Shown: positions 35,967 to 43,821 of the stretch, piece by piece
Layout: the number at the start of each line of letters is the position of its first letter
How positions within the stretch are numbered: the first letter of the stretch is position 1
Origin: Bacillus sp. FSL H8-0547
GTDB lineage: Bacteria > Bacillota > Bacilli > Bacillales > Bacillaceae
Direction of reading: 5' to 3'
Assembly (NCBI GenBank): GCA_038002745.1
Contig: JBBODD010000001.1
Coordinates: 2,170,001-2,234,000 of the forward strand
DNA length: 64,000 nt
Position numbers and translations under genes: made by a program
Notes under the pieces: model-generated
What the model saw: only the letters and a program-made list of their open reading frames with translations
Told to the model about the DNA's origin: nothing
The model's database searches: none

Positions 35967-36152
35967 ATGCAGGAAATTGATATTCAAAAACGGTCGTATC
36001 GACACTGGACAACACTTGAGGACCGTAAGCTGGTTGAACTTAGAAAACAGAACATCAAATTCCGCGAGATTGCCAAACAATTGAACCGTACGCCGATCAG
36101 TGTTGAAAAGCGCTTCAGAAAAATTGAAAAAACGAAGTTCGATCAGGAGTGA
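35967..36152 (+). CDS. Small Myb/SANT-like HTH protein before comFA
   Basis: 61 residues, basic. YRHWTTLEDRKLVELRKQNIKF and REIAKQLNRTPISVEKRFR-like blocks give a helix-helix-helix pattern like a SANT/Myb or GcrA-type DNA-binding repeat, with the Trp and hydrophobic spacing expected. AGAGGAGAG lies 7 nt before the ATG, and the stop overlaps the comFA GTG by three bases, so it heads the comF operon. I do not know this gene from the B. subtilis locus. Its role, perhaps regulatory, is unknown. Confidence 0.75.
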   Translation: MQEIDIQKRSYRHWTTLEDRKLVELRKQNIKFREIAKQLNRTPISVEKRFRKIEKTKFDQE

Positions 36153-37603
36153 GGTTTTCGGTCCAAAATGGATTGCTGAAACCCGCAGAGATTGTGAATG
36201 AAGGACTTCAGGTCGCCAAACACAGCCTCCGTGTCAGCCGAACCAATCCATCATTTTTATTCTCCAAAGACCTCCAAACATACCTTCAAGGCAGATTGCT
36301 GCTTCCTGATGAGCTTCCTTTCCCCTTTGCCCTTATCCAATCACATGTTGAACACGGCTATGTCAGCTATGAATACGGCGTGAAAGATGGCGTATGCTCC
36401 CGGTGCGGAAATAACGATCCCCGGCTCATTGACTCCTTTCCATGCGCGAGATGCAGTGAAAGCTGCTCCTATTGCAGGGCTTGCATTCAGATGGGAAGAG
36501 TAAGCGAATGTACGCCTCTCATCAAATGGACAGGCCCGTGCCGGCCGAAGAGCGAGGCAGCATTTACAGGCCTGAAGTGGGATGGAAGGCTTTCAAATGC
36601 CCAGCAAAAAGGGTCTGACCAAATGGTTTATGCTGTAAGAAATAAGCAGGATCTGCTGCTCTGGGCCGTATGCGGAGCGGGTAAAACCGAGATGCTGTTT
36701 CACGGAATTGAGGCAGCGCTATCAGAAAATAAACAAGTTTGCCTTGCTGCCCCGAGAACGGATGTCATCCTTGAACTGACTCCAAGACTGCGTGCTGCCT
36801 TTCCAGAAGTGAAGATCGCCTCCCTATTCGGCGGAAGTGAAGAACGCTTTCAGGAAGCGGATCTCGTCATCGCAACGACCCATCAGCTCATGCGCTTCAC
36901 CGCTGCATTTGATGTCTTGATCATTGACGAAGTGGATGCCTTTCCATTTTCAGCCGACGAAAAACTCCAGTTTGCTGCAGCCAGAGCGCGAAAACCGGAA
37001 AGTTCCCTGATTTACTTAACCGCCACCCCTTCTGAAAAACTAAAAGAAACCATCAGTCTTCATGTGAAAATTCCGCAAAGATACCACGGCCATCCACTCC
37101 CTGTTCCATCCTTCACCTGGTGCGGGCATTACAAACGGGCGCTTCAGAAACAGAGACTCCCTGAACCGCTTCAGCAATGGGTCACTGACCGTCTTAGCTT
37201 AAACAAACAGGCGTTTTTATTTGTTCCTTCAATTTCCGTTTTAAAAGACGCTGTGGCGATCCTGAAAGAGCAGCACCCAGCGATAGAAGGGGTCCATGCA
37301 GAGGATCCTGACCGAAAAGAAAAGGTGCAGAAGTTCAGAGACGGCGCCATTCCAATCATTGTGACAACGACCATTTTAGAGAGGGGAGTCACCATTCCCA
37401 ATTCGGATGCGGCAGTGCTCGGTGCAGAAGCAGGTATTTTTACTGAAAGCGCACTTGTCCAGATAGCAGGACGAGTCGGCAGGAGCGCTGCACACCCTGA
37501 TGGGGATGTCCGCTTTTTTCACTACGGGAAAACAGAGGCGATGATTCGTGCCAAAAAGCATATTCAGATGATGAACTCGCAAGCTGCGAAAGTGACTTTC
37601 TGA
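36149..37603 (+). CDS. comFA: DNA translocase-like helicase ComFA
   Basis: DEAD-like ATPase required for DNA uptake in transformation, on the inner side of the membrane. 484 residues: a four-Cys zinc cluster region (CSRCGNNDPRL, CARCSESCSYCRAC; about 87-115), Walker A AVCGAGKTEM, the DEVD box IIDEVDAFPF, motif III TATPS, and a C-terminal helicase domain with ERGVTIPN and QIAGRVGRS. The start is GTG overlapping the upstream stop. comFB follows after 80 nt. Its usual activator is ComK. Confidence 0.95.
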   Translation: MRFSVQNGLLKPAEIVNEGLQVAKHSLRVSRTNPSFLFSKDLQTYLQGRLLLPDELPFPFALIQSHVEHGYVSYEYGVKDGVCSRCGNNDPRLIDSFPCARCSESCSYCRACIQMGRVSECTPLIKWTGPCRPKSEAAFTGLKWDGRLSNAQQKGSDQMVYAVRNKQDLLLWAVCGAGKTEMLFHGIEAALSENKQVCLAAPRTDVILELTPRLRAAFPEVKIASLFGGSEERFQEADLVIATTHQLMRFTAAFDVLIIDEVDAFPFSADEKLQFAAARARKPESSLIYLTATPSEKLKETISLHVKIPQRYHGHPLPVPSFTWCGHYKRALQKQRLPEPLQQWVTDRLSLNKQAFLFVPSISVLKDAVAILKEQHPAIEGVHAEDPDRKEKVQKFRDGAIPIIVTTTILERGVTIPNSDAAVLGAEAGIFTESALVQIAGRVGRSAAHPDGDVRFFHYGKTEAMIRAKKHIQMMNSQAAKVTF

Positions 37604-37683
37604 CTGTTTAGCATGTTAAATATATCCAACATTTTTACGTTGTGGCATAATCGGTTAGTAGCAGCAAGAAAGGGGACAGGACG

Positions 37684-37968
37684 TTGGCTGTTAATGCAAT
37701 GGAACAAATTATGTCAGACCTGTTATTTGAATATAAGCAGGCTCTTCAGATGAGCTGCACGTGCGATGAATGTCTGAATGACGTGCTCGCGCTTGTCTTG
37801 AACAGAGTCCAGCCGAGATATGTGACAGACGCCGGCAAAATCGCCTACGTCAAAGCGGAATTCATAGACAAACAGCAGATGACAACGCTGATCGTCAAGC
37901 TTGCGGAGTCGGCGAAAATGGTTTCTGACATGCCGCGCTGCCGGAGATTTGAAAGAGGTGAAGAGTGA
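37684..37968 (+). CDS. comFB: Late competence protein ComFB
   Basis: 94 residues with the ComFB marks CTCDECLNDVLALVLNRVQPRY and a later Cys. In B. subtilis this gene of the comF operon is dispensable for transformation, and the family has been linked to cyclic dinucleotide binding in other bacteria. The start is TTG with AAAGGGGA upstream; a second start at the internal ATG (37699) is possible. Its stop overlaps the comFC start. Confidence 0.9.
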   Translation: MAVNAMEQIMSDLLFEYKQALQMSCTCDECLNDVLALVLNRVQPRYVTDAGKIAYVKAEFIDKQQMTTLIVKLAESAKMVSDMPRCRRFERGEE

Positions 37969-38651
37969 GCCTTTGTCTGATTTGCGCAGCAGAACTGGAA
38001 AAGACGGTTACCTGGAGAAGCGTTTTTTTCTTGGAAAAGGAAGAAGCATGCTGCTCAGAATGCTTTGATAATTTCACTCTGATCGAAGGACCGGTCTGTC
38101 AAACCTGCGGCCGGCCTCAGGCAGATGAACAGATTTGTTATGACTGTGAAAGATGGCAGTCCGATGAAATAGGCCACGTTCTCACAAGTAACCGCTCGGT
38201 TTACCACTACAATGACTGGATGAAGGATGTGATTGCCAGATACAAGTACAGGGGTGACGCAGCATTAGTGCGTGTCTTTCAAGACTCCTTCCGGCAAGCT
38301 TTCCTTCAGCACTTTAAAGAGGCCGGCCTCATCGTTCCGGTCCCTCTGAGCAGCGAAAGACTTTATGAACGAGGATTTAATCAGGCACTCCTCCTCGCCG
38401 AACTTCTCGGCCGCCCCGTCCTTTCTCCCTTAAACCGCAAACATCTTGAAAAACAATCCAAAAAAACCCGCGAAGAACGCCTTCAAAGTGAAAATGTCTT
38501 TTTTATCGAAAACCCTTCTGACATTCTCTCAAAACACATCCTTCTAATCGATGATATCTACACAACAGGCACGACAATCAGGCAAGCGGCAAACGTGCTG
38601 ATCCAAAACGGGGCAAAAAAGGTCTCCTCTTTAACTCTCATCAGGGGCTAA
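37965..38651 (+). CDS. comFC: Phosphoribosyltransferase-like competence protein ComFC
   Basis: 228 residues. An N-terminal zinc-finger part (CLICAAELE, CSECFDNF, CQTCGRPQ, CYDCERWQ) is followed by a PRTase fold with the PRPP loop ILLIDDIYTTGTTIRQA. It is needed for efficient transformation; the substrate is unknown. The GTG start overlaps the comFB stop (GTGA). The sigma-D promoter of the next operon begins inside its stop codon. Confidence 0.94.
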   Translation: MSLCLICAAELEKTVTWRSVFFLEKEEACCSECFDNFTLIEGPVCQTCGRPQADEQICYDCERWQSDEIGHVLTSNRSVYHYNDWMKDVIARYKYRGDAALVRVFQDSFRQAFLQHFKEAGLIVPVPLSSERLYERGFNQALLLAELLGRPVLSPLNRKHLEKQSKKTREERLQSENVFFIENPSDILSKHILLIDDIYTTGTTIRQAANVLIQNGAKKVSSLTLIRG

Positions 38652-38675
38652 ACGTTTTCAAAAACGAACCGATAA
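38649..38675 (+). promoter_or_regulatory. Sigma-D promoter of the yvyF-flgM operon
   Basis: TAAA (38649-38652, overlapping the comFC stop), 15 nt, ACCGATAA (38668-38675). It matches sigma-D TAAA-N15-GCCGATAT at 10 of 12 positions, so anti-sigma factor FlgM would be under the control of the factor it inhibits, as in B. subtilis. Confidence 0.78.
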
Positions 38676-38710
38676 TATTGATATATAGTACAATGATAGG
38701 AGAAATAATT

Positions 38711-39121
38711 GTGGAACTATCAAATTGTCCGGAATGCTACTCATTATTTGTAAAAACCACGTTTAAAACAGTTTGCGATACATGCAGCAAAGAAGAAGAG
38801 CGTCAGTTTGAAGCTGTTTACGGCTATTTAAAGCAAAGCAAAAACCGCAGCGCAACACTGGTGACTACTGCAGAGGAAACAGAAGTCTCTGAAGACACGA
38901 TTCTGAAATTCATCAGACAGGGAAGAATCCAGCTCGCCAATTTCCCGAATCTTGGCTACCCGTGCCAGAAATGCGGAACGCTGATCAGGGAGAACAAGCT
39001 GTGCCTCACATGTTCAAAAGACTTGAAAACTCAGCTGTTCGACTTAGAGCGGGAGGAAGAACGCCGTCAGAAAGTCACAGAAGAGAAAGCGACTTTCTAT
39101 ACCTTTCAGCCCAAAAACTAG
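38711..39121 (+). CDS. yvyF: Flagellar operon zinc-ribbon protein YvyF
   Basis: 136 residues with two Cys clusters (CPECYSLFVK..., CDTC near the N-terminus; CQKCG and CLTC near 95-115) that look like zinc ribbons, and a central HTH-like segment (SEDTILKFIRQGRIQLANFP). YvyF is conserved as the first gene of the flgM operon in Bacillus; its function is not established. GTG at 38711 with AGGAGA 7 nt upstream aligns with the family start. Confidence 0.88.
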   Translation: MELSNCPECYSLFVKTTFKTVCDTCSKEEERQFEAVYGYLKQSKNRSATLVTTAEETEVSEDTILKFIRQGRIQLANFPNLGYPCQKCGTLIRENKLCLTCSKDLKTQLFDLEREEERRQKVTEEKATFYTFQPKN

Positions 39122-39189
39122 TAAGACTATTAATGGCCGGCAAATAGGGCCGATAAAGATATCATCACAGGAATGGAGGAGGATAAGAG

Positions 39190-39447
39190 ATGAAAATCAA
39201 TCATCTGAATTCAGCTTCAATCAATCCCTACCAAAGAAGTGCGGAAAAGCAGCAGCTCCCGCAGGCTGCACAGAAACAGGATAAGGTAGAGATCTCATCC
39301 AAAGCGAAAGAACTTCAGCAGCAGAACAGCATCGATGCCGCAAGACAGGAAAAAGTGGCAGCTCTGAAAAAGCAGGTTGAAAGCGGCACTTACCAGCCGG
39401 ACCCGAAAGCTGTTGCCGAAAGCCTTTTTAATCACTATAAGAAATAG
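39190..39447 (+). CDS. flgM: Anti-sigma-D factor FlgM
   Basis: 85 residues, mostly disordered N-terminal half and a helical C-terminal half, with the family block DKVEISSKAKELQ. FlgM holds sigma-D inactive until the hook-basal body is complete. It is followed by flgN, flgK and flgL in one operon, and stands under a sigma-D promoter, giving negative feedback. GGAGG lies 9-10 nt upstream of the ATG. Confidence 0.94.
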   Translation: MKINHLNSASINPYQRSAEKQQLPQAAQKQDKVEISSKAKELQQQNSIDAARQEKVAALKKQVESGTYQPDPKAVAESLFNHYKK

Positions 39448-39464
39448 AACCAGGGGGATTTGCC

Positions 39465-39947
39465 GTGTCAGCACAGCCATTAATTTTTAAACTCGAGAAG
39501 CTTCTCAGGCTCAATCAGCAGCTTCTGAAGCTAGCCGAAGCCAAAACAGAAGCTCTGAAAAAAGAAGATCTGGCTGTGCTTCAGCAAACCCTGAAGCAGG
39601 AGCACATCTGCGTAAGCGCTATTAAGCTTGCAGAGAAGGAGCGGATTCCGCTCACCTCAGCCTATCTGGGCAGAGATTATGATCTTACATTGTCGGCATG
39701 CATTGAAAAAGCAGAGGGAGAAGACAAGGTCCAGTTTGCTCAGCTTTTATCCTCCCTGACAGATGTCATGGACAAGCTGAAACATGCAAACAAGCTCAAT
39801 CAGCAGCTGACCGTTCAGGCCCTTCAGTTTGTCTCCCTGTCTCTTGATATGCTCATGCCTAAGGAAGAGTCCCCGGCCTACAAGCCTCCGGGCTTAACTG
39901 CGGCAGCTCAGCCGAAACGAAAATCATTATTTGATTCAAAAGCATAA
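39465..39947 (+). CDS. flgN: FlgN-type export chaperone
   Basis: 160 residues, predicted all-helical. FlgN (YvyG) binds the hook-filament junction proteins FlgK and FlgL before export; both follow directly. The Leu/Gln-rich N-terminal helix pair (LEKLLRLNQQLLKLAEAKTE) is as in the FlgN superfamily. GTG start with AGGGGG upstream. Identity rests on family pattern plus position. Confidence 0.88.
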   Translation: MSAQPLIFKLEKLLRLNQQLLKLAEAKTEALKKEDLAVLQQTLKQEHICVSAIKLAEKERIPLTSAYLGRDYDLTLSACIEKAEGEDKVQFAQLLSSLTDVMDKLKHANKLNQQLTVQALQFVSLSLDMLMPKEESPAYKPPGLTAAAQPKRKSLFDSKA

Positions 39948-39965
39948 AGCTCGGAGGAATGAACC

Positions 39966-41486
39966 ATGCGCTCGACTTTTTCAGGTCTTGAAATTGCCAA
40001 AAGAGGAATGTTTACACAGCAAAGCGCCCTGAACACAACAGGCCACAATATTGCCAATGCCAACACACCGGGCTACACAAGGCAGCGTGTTAATTTTGAA
40101 CAGACGGAGCCCTATCCTAACGCGTCCATCAACCGTCCGCATATCCCGGGGCAAACCGGAACCGGCGTTCAGGCAGGGACAATTGAACGTGTGCGGGACA
40201 GCTTTCTGGACACGCAGTTCCGCTATGAAAATAACAAAAGCGGGTATTGGGATTCCCGCGCCGATGCTCTTCTGAAGATGGAAGAAATCATGAATGAGCC
40301 GTCTGAGACCGGTCTCTCCAAAAGCTTTGACCGTTTCTGGCAGTCAATGCAGGACCTGGCCCTGAACCCGACGAACGCAGGCGCCCGTTCAGTTGTCCGC
40401 GAGAGGGGAAAAGCGGTAGCCGAAACGTTCCACTATCTTTCTACATCTCTGAAAGCTGTGCAGGGTGAGCTGAAGAGCGAACTTGAAGTTTCAGTCAAAG
40501 AGATCAACTCCCTTGCAAACCAGATTAACAGCATCAACAAACAAATCTCGGAAATAGAGCCGCACGGCTATCTGGCGAATGATTTGTACGACGAGCGGGA
40601 CCGTCTGCTAGATCAGCTGTCGGGCCTCTCCAACGTGAAAATCTCCTATGAAAAAAGCGGGGGAAATGCGCTTCCGATCGCGGAAGGATCCGTTTCTATT
40701 GAAATCGTGGACGCTGGAGGCAAATCTCTCGGAACACTTGTTGACGGCAAGACAAAAACAGTGAATGAAATAAGCGTCGGATATTCTTCTGATAACGGTC
40801 TTGCTGATACCGTCTCGATTGGCGGAACAGCTTTAGATGTAAAGGATTTCGGCAGCGCGGGCAAGATCCGCAGTTTAATTGATTCGTACGGATACAATGA
40901 GGGCGGTTCTGCTAAGGGAGTTTACCCGGAAATGCTTCAGCAGCTTGACCAGCTTGCCTACAGCTTTGCAACCGAAGTCAACAAAGTTCAGGAAGCGGGC
41001 TACAGCATCAAGAGAATAGAAGAAGGTGGAGCAGTCAGCTCTCCATTCTTCGATCTCGGCAGCCTGACAAATCCTCCTCAAGGTGCCGCTGCCCTTATTC
41101 AGCTGCACCAGGATATTCTCGATTCAACCGACAACATCGCAGCGTCTTCCAATGGAAACATCGGAGACGGAAAAAATGCTTTGGCGCTTGCAGAAGTGAA
41201 AAATCAGACGTTTTCCATTGGCGGAAAAACGACGACCATCCAGGACTTCTACGAAAGCTTAATTGGAGGAATGGCCGTTGATGCCCAGGAAGCAAACCGC
41301 CTCTCAAGCAACACAGATGTCCTCCGTTCGGCAGTTGACCAGCGCCGCCAGTCGGTAAGTGCTGTGTCACTTGATGAAGAGATGACTAATATGATTCAAT
41401 TTCAGCACGCCTATAATGCCTCGGCGAAAATGATTTCGCTGCAGGACGAGATGCTTGACACCATTATCAATGGATTAAGAAGGTAG
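39966..41486 (+). CDS. flgK: Flagellar hook-associated protein 1
   Basis: Hook-filament junction protein of 506 residues. The N-terminal rod-type motif (GLEIAKRGMFTQQSALNTTG, then NIANANTPGYTRQRV) and the C-terminal heptad region (SLDEEMTNMIQFQHAYNASAKMIS in two blocks, ending LDTIINGLRR) are both diagnostic. It is exported by the flagellar type III system after delivery by FlgN. Confidence 0.96.
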   Translation: MRSTFSGLEIAKRGMFTQQSALNTTGHNIANANTPGYTRQRVNFEQTEPYPNASINRPHIPGQTGTGVQAGTIERVRDSFLDTQFRYENNKSGYWDSRADALLKMEEIMNEPSETGLSKSFDRFWQSMQDLALNPTNAGARSVVRERGKAVAETFHYLSTSLKAVQGELKSELEVSVKEINSLANQINSINKQISEIEPHGYLANDLYDERDRLLDQLSGLSNVKISYEKSGGNALPIAEGSVSIEIVDAGGKSLGTLVDGKTKTVNEISVGYSSDNGLADTVSIGGTALDVKDFGSAGKIRSLIDSYGYNEGGSAKGVYPEMLQQLDQLAYSFATEVNKVQEAGYSIKRIEEGGAVSSPFFDLGSLTNPPQGAAALIQLHQDILDSTDNIAASSNGNIGDGKNALALAEVKNQTFSIGGKTTTIQDFYESLIGGMAVDAQEANRLSSNTDVLRSAVDQRRQSVSAVSLDEEMTNMIQFQHAYNASAKMISLQDEMLDTIINGLRR

Positions 41487-41496
41487 GTGAAAAACC

Positions 41497-42378
41497 ATGC
41501 GCGTCACACAAAGTATGCTAGCAGCAAATTCTCTCCGGAATTTAAGCAAAAGCTATGAAAAAATGGGAACGTACCAGGACCAGCTCGCAACTGGCAAAAA
41601 AATCAGCCGGCCGTCTGAAGATCCGGTCGTTGCCATGAAAGGCATGCACTACCGTACAAACCTGACAGAAGTTGAACAGTACCAGCGTAACATTTCCGAA
41701 GCTTATCAGTGGATGGAAAACTCAGAAGCGGGCATCGAGCAGGGCACGCAGGTTCTTCAGCGTGTCCGCGAGCTTGTCGTGCAGGCAAGCAACGGCACCA
41801 ACAGCCCCGAGGACTTGAAAGCGATCGGCGCTGAAATCAAGCAGCTGAAAGAGGACCTGGTCGGGTCTGCCAATACCCAGGTAGCGGGGAATTATATTTT
41901 CAACGGAACGGAAACGAAAAAGGCTCCGGTGACACTGAATGCTGACGGTACGGTAACCGTCCTCGTTGATAAATCTCCCTTTGAAGTAGAAGTATCAAAA
42001 GGAGTTTCACTCAAAGCGAATATCAATTCAGATAACGTATTCAGCGTAGATTTGTTCGCCGTTGTGGGGTCAATTGAAAAAGCACTGTCATCAGGTGATG
42101 CGTCCGGTCTGGATGGACTGCTTTCAGACCTGGACGGGAAAATGGACGCCATGACCGCTGAACGCGCGGAGCTTGGCGCTAGGTATAACCGTCTTGAGCT
42201 GATTGAAGACCGGGTGATGAAGCAGGAAGTTGTGTCTACACGTATTCTTTCGGAAAACGAAGACGCAGATCTTGAGAAAGTCATCATGAGTCTCACAGCA
42301 CAGGAAAGCCTTCACAGAGCTGCGCTTTCAGTCGGTGCGAGGATCATGCAGCCGACGCTGATGGACTTTATAAGATAA
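41497..42378 (+). CDS. flgL: Flagellar hook-associated protein 3
   Basis: 293 residues, flagellin-like at both ends: MRVTQSMLAANSLRNLSKSY, QLATGKKISRPSEDP and the C-terminal ESLHRAALSVGARIMQPTLMDFI. FlgL forms the second junction layer between FlgK and the filament. It starts 10 nt after flgK and is followed by a terminator. Confidence 0.96.
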   Translation: MRVTQSMLAANSLRNLSKSYEKMGTYQDQLATGKKISRPSEDPVVAMKGMHYRTNLTEVEQYQRNISEAYQWMENSEAGIEQGTQVLQRVRELVVQASNGTNSPEDLKAIGAEIKQLKEDLVGSANTQVAGNYIFNGTETKKAPVTLNADGTVTVLVDKSPFEVEVSKGVSLKANINSDNVFSVDLFAVVGSIEKALSSGDASGLDGLLSDLDGKMDAMTAERAELGARYNRLELIEDRVMKQEVVSTRILSENEDADLEKVIMSLTAQESLHRAALSVGARIMQPTLMDFIR

Positions 42379-42405
42379 AGCTATCTTTTGCGAGATAGCT
42401 TTTTT
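42378..42405 (+). terminator. Terminator between flgL and yviE
   Basis: AAGCTATCT and AGATAGCTT form the stem, followed by TTTT. It lies in the middle of the late flagellar cluster and may reduce rather than end transcription into yviE-fliW-csrA. Confidence 0.8.
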
Positions 42406-42424
42406 ACTAGGAGGGGGAACATGA

Positions 42425-42979
42425 ATGAACATTCCTCAAATCAGACTTGAAAGCAGGTTTGCCAGAATTGGAATTGAAACCGTGAACGCGAAGCTTTCCA
42501 TTGAACAAAAGCCTGCCGACCTTTCCATTCAGCAGCCGAAGGCAGAAGTGTCTATCCGTACCACACCTGGAAAACTGACAATTGATCAGTCAAAGGCGCG
42601 GGAAGATGTCGACTTGAAGCATATTTCAAAGCGTATCGAAGAAGCCGCGGATATGGGCCGGCAGGATCTTTTATCCGGAATTGCAAGGCGCATCAGGCAG
42701 GGTGATGAGCAGATGCGGATTGAAAACGGCGGCCGTCCTCTGACTGCCCAGGCAAAAGTGAACAGCGAGCGCCCGGAGAAGCAATTTAACATCGGCTTTA
42801 TTCCGTCGCATTTCAGTGTGAAGCTTGCCTATCAGCCTGCAGAGGTTGAGATTGATGTGAAGACGAATAAACCCGTCATTGAAAGCACGGCAAATAAGCC
42901 GGACATGGACTATGAAGCCGGAGACGTAAAGATCCATCTTGCTGAGCGCAATCAGCTGAAAATTGATTTTGTCATTTAA
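42425..42979 (+). CDS. yviE: DUF6470 family protein YviE
   Basis: 184 residues with a repeated beta pattern; short related segments recur (IGIETVNAKLSIEQKPADLS, AEVSIRTTPGKLTIDQS). YviE is always found between flgL and fliW in Bacillus and is of unknown function. The ATG at 42425 overlaps another ATG at 42421 in a different frame; AGGAGGGGG precedes both. fliW follows after 18 nt. Confidence 0.85.
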   Translation: MNIPQIRLESRFARIGIETVNAKLSIEQKPADLSIQQPKAEVSIRTTPGKLTIDQSKAREDVDLKHISKRIEEAADMGRQDLLSGIARRIRQGDEQMRIENGGRPLTAQAKVNSERPEKQFNIGFIPSHFSVKLAYQPAEVEIDVKTNKPVIESTANKPDMDYEAGDVKIHLAERNQLKIDFVI

Positions 42980-42997
42980 CAGAAAGGAACGTGAAGC

Positions 42998-43426
42998 ATG
43001 GTTATCGAAACGAAGTACCACGGAACGGTTGATATAGATGAAGGCGAAAAACTAGCTTTTGAGCATGGCATACCCGGATTTTTGGATGAAAGGTCGTTTA
43101 TCCTTCTGCCGCTTGAAGAGGACTCATCCTTTTACATTCTTCAGTCTGTTAAGAGCCCCTCCACTGCCTTCGTCGTCACAAGTCCGTTTTTCTTTTTCAA
43201 AGACTATGAATTTGAGATTGACGAATCCTCCAAAGAAACCCTGTCCATTGATAGCGAAAAGGACGTGGAAGTTTACGTCATCCTGACCGTAACAGACCCA
43301 TTCAATGCTTCAACCGCCAATCTCCAGGGTCCGGTCATCATCAACCGTAAACAAAAAACAGGCAAGCAGCTCATCCTGAGCGGAACAGACTACACAACCA
43401 AACACCGCCTATGGGAGGAAGCCTGA
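42998..43426 (+). CDS. fliW: Flagellar assembly factor FliW
   Basis: 142 residues. FliW binds free flagellin or, when flagellin is low, CsrA, releasing hag mRNA from repression. Family marks are [19 protein letters not shown] and [21 protein letters not shown] (two blocks). Its stop overlaps the csrA start (TGATG), so the antagonist pair is translationally coupled. The target leader of hag lies 400 nt downstream. Confidence 0.95.
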   Translation: MVIETKYHGTVDIDEGEKLAFEHGIPGFLDERSFILLPLEEDSSFYILQSVKSPSTAFVVTSPFFFFKDYEFEIDESSKETLSIDSEKDVEVYVILTVTDPFNASTANLQGPVIINRKQKTGKQLILSGTDYTTKHRLWEEA

Positions 43427-43644
43427 TGCTCGTACTCACAAGAAAAACAGGGGAAGCCATCAAAATCGGCGACGATATCGAGATCTCCGTCATCTCCATC
43501 TCAGGCGATCAGGTCAAAATCGGCATCAGCGCCCCAAAACACATTGACATCCATCGGAAAGAAATCTACCTTTCCATTCAGGAAGAAAACAGCAAAGCGG
43601 CGGACGTATCGCTAAACCTCTTGTCCCAGCTAAGAAACAGATAA
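43426..43644 (+). CDS. csrA: Carbon storage regulator / hag translation repressor CsrA
   Basis: 72 residues: [20 protein letters not shown], the beta-5 RNA-binding end ([14 protein letters not shown]) and a short helical tail. CsrA dimers bind GGA-containing hairpins in the hag leader and block its ribosome site. ATG at 43426 gives the invariant N-terminus; the frame is open four codons earlier but that is within fliW. Confidence 0.96.
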   Translation: MLVLTRKTGEAIKIGDDIEISVISISGDQVKIGISAPKHIDIHRKEIYLSIQEENSKAADVSLNLLSQLRNR

Positions 43645-43672
43645 CCTTAAGCACATCGGCTTGAGGTTTTTT
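43644..43672 (+). terminator. Terminator after csrA
   Basis: ACCTTAAGC (43644-43652) pairs with GCTTGAGGT, followed by seven T. Confidence 0.88.
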
Positions 43673-43695
43673 TATGAATTTTTTTCTAATTCTAT

Positions 43696-43721
43696 TAAAC
43701 AATACCTCTGCCTGTCGATAT
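43696..43721 (+). promoter_or_regulatory. Sigma-D promoter of hag
   Basis: TAAA (43696-43699), a 14-nt spacer and GTCGATAT (43714-43721), close to the sigma-D consensus. It leaves a leader of roughly 95 nt. Confidence 0.85.
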
Positions 43722-43774
43722 AAAAAGTGTCAGGCAGGACTGCAGACGGCCGGCTCGGCCCAGTCTGACATCTT

Positions 43775-43813
43775 CCACAAGGATGTGGATGAAAACATAC
43801 AATTCAAGGAGGA
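43775..43813 (+). promoter_or_regulatory. CsrA-binding leader of hag
   Basis: A hairpin CCACA-AGGA-TGTGG (43775-43788) shows the GGA motif in its loop, the classic CsrA site. A second GGA site is the ribosome site AAGGAGGA itself (43806-43813). B. subtilis hag has the same two-site layout: an upstream hairpin plus the ribosome site. Confidence 0.8.
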
Positions 43814-43821
43814 AATTTGTA

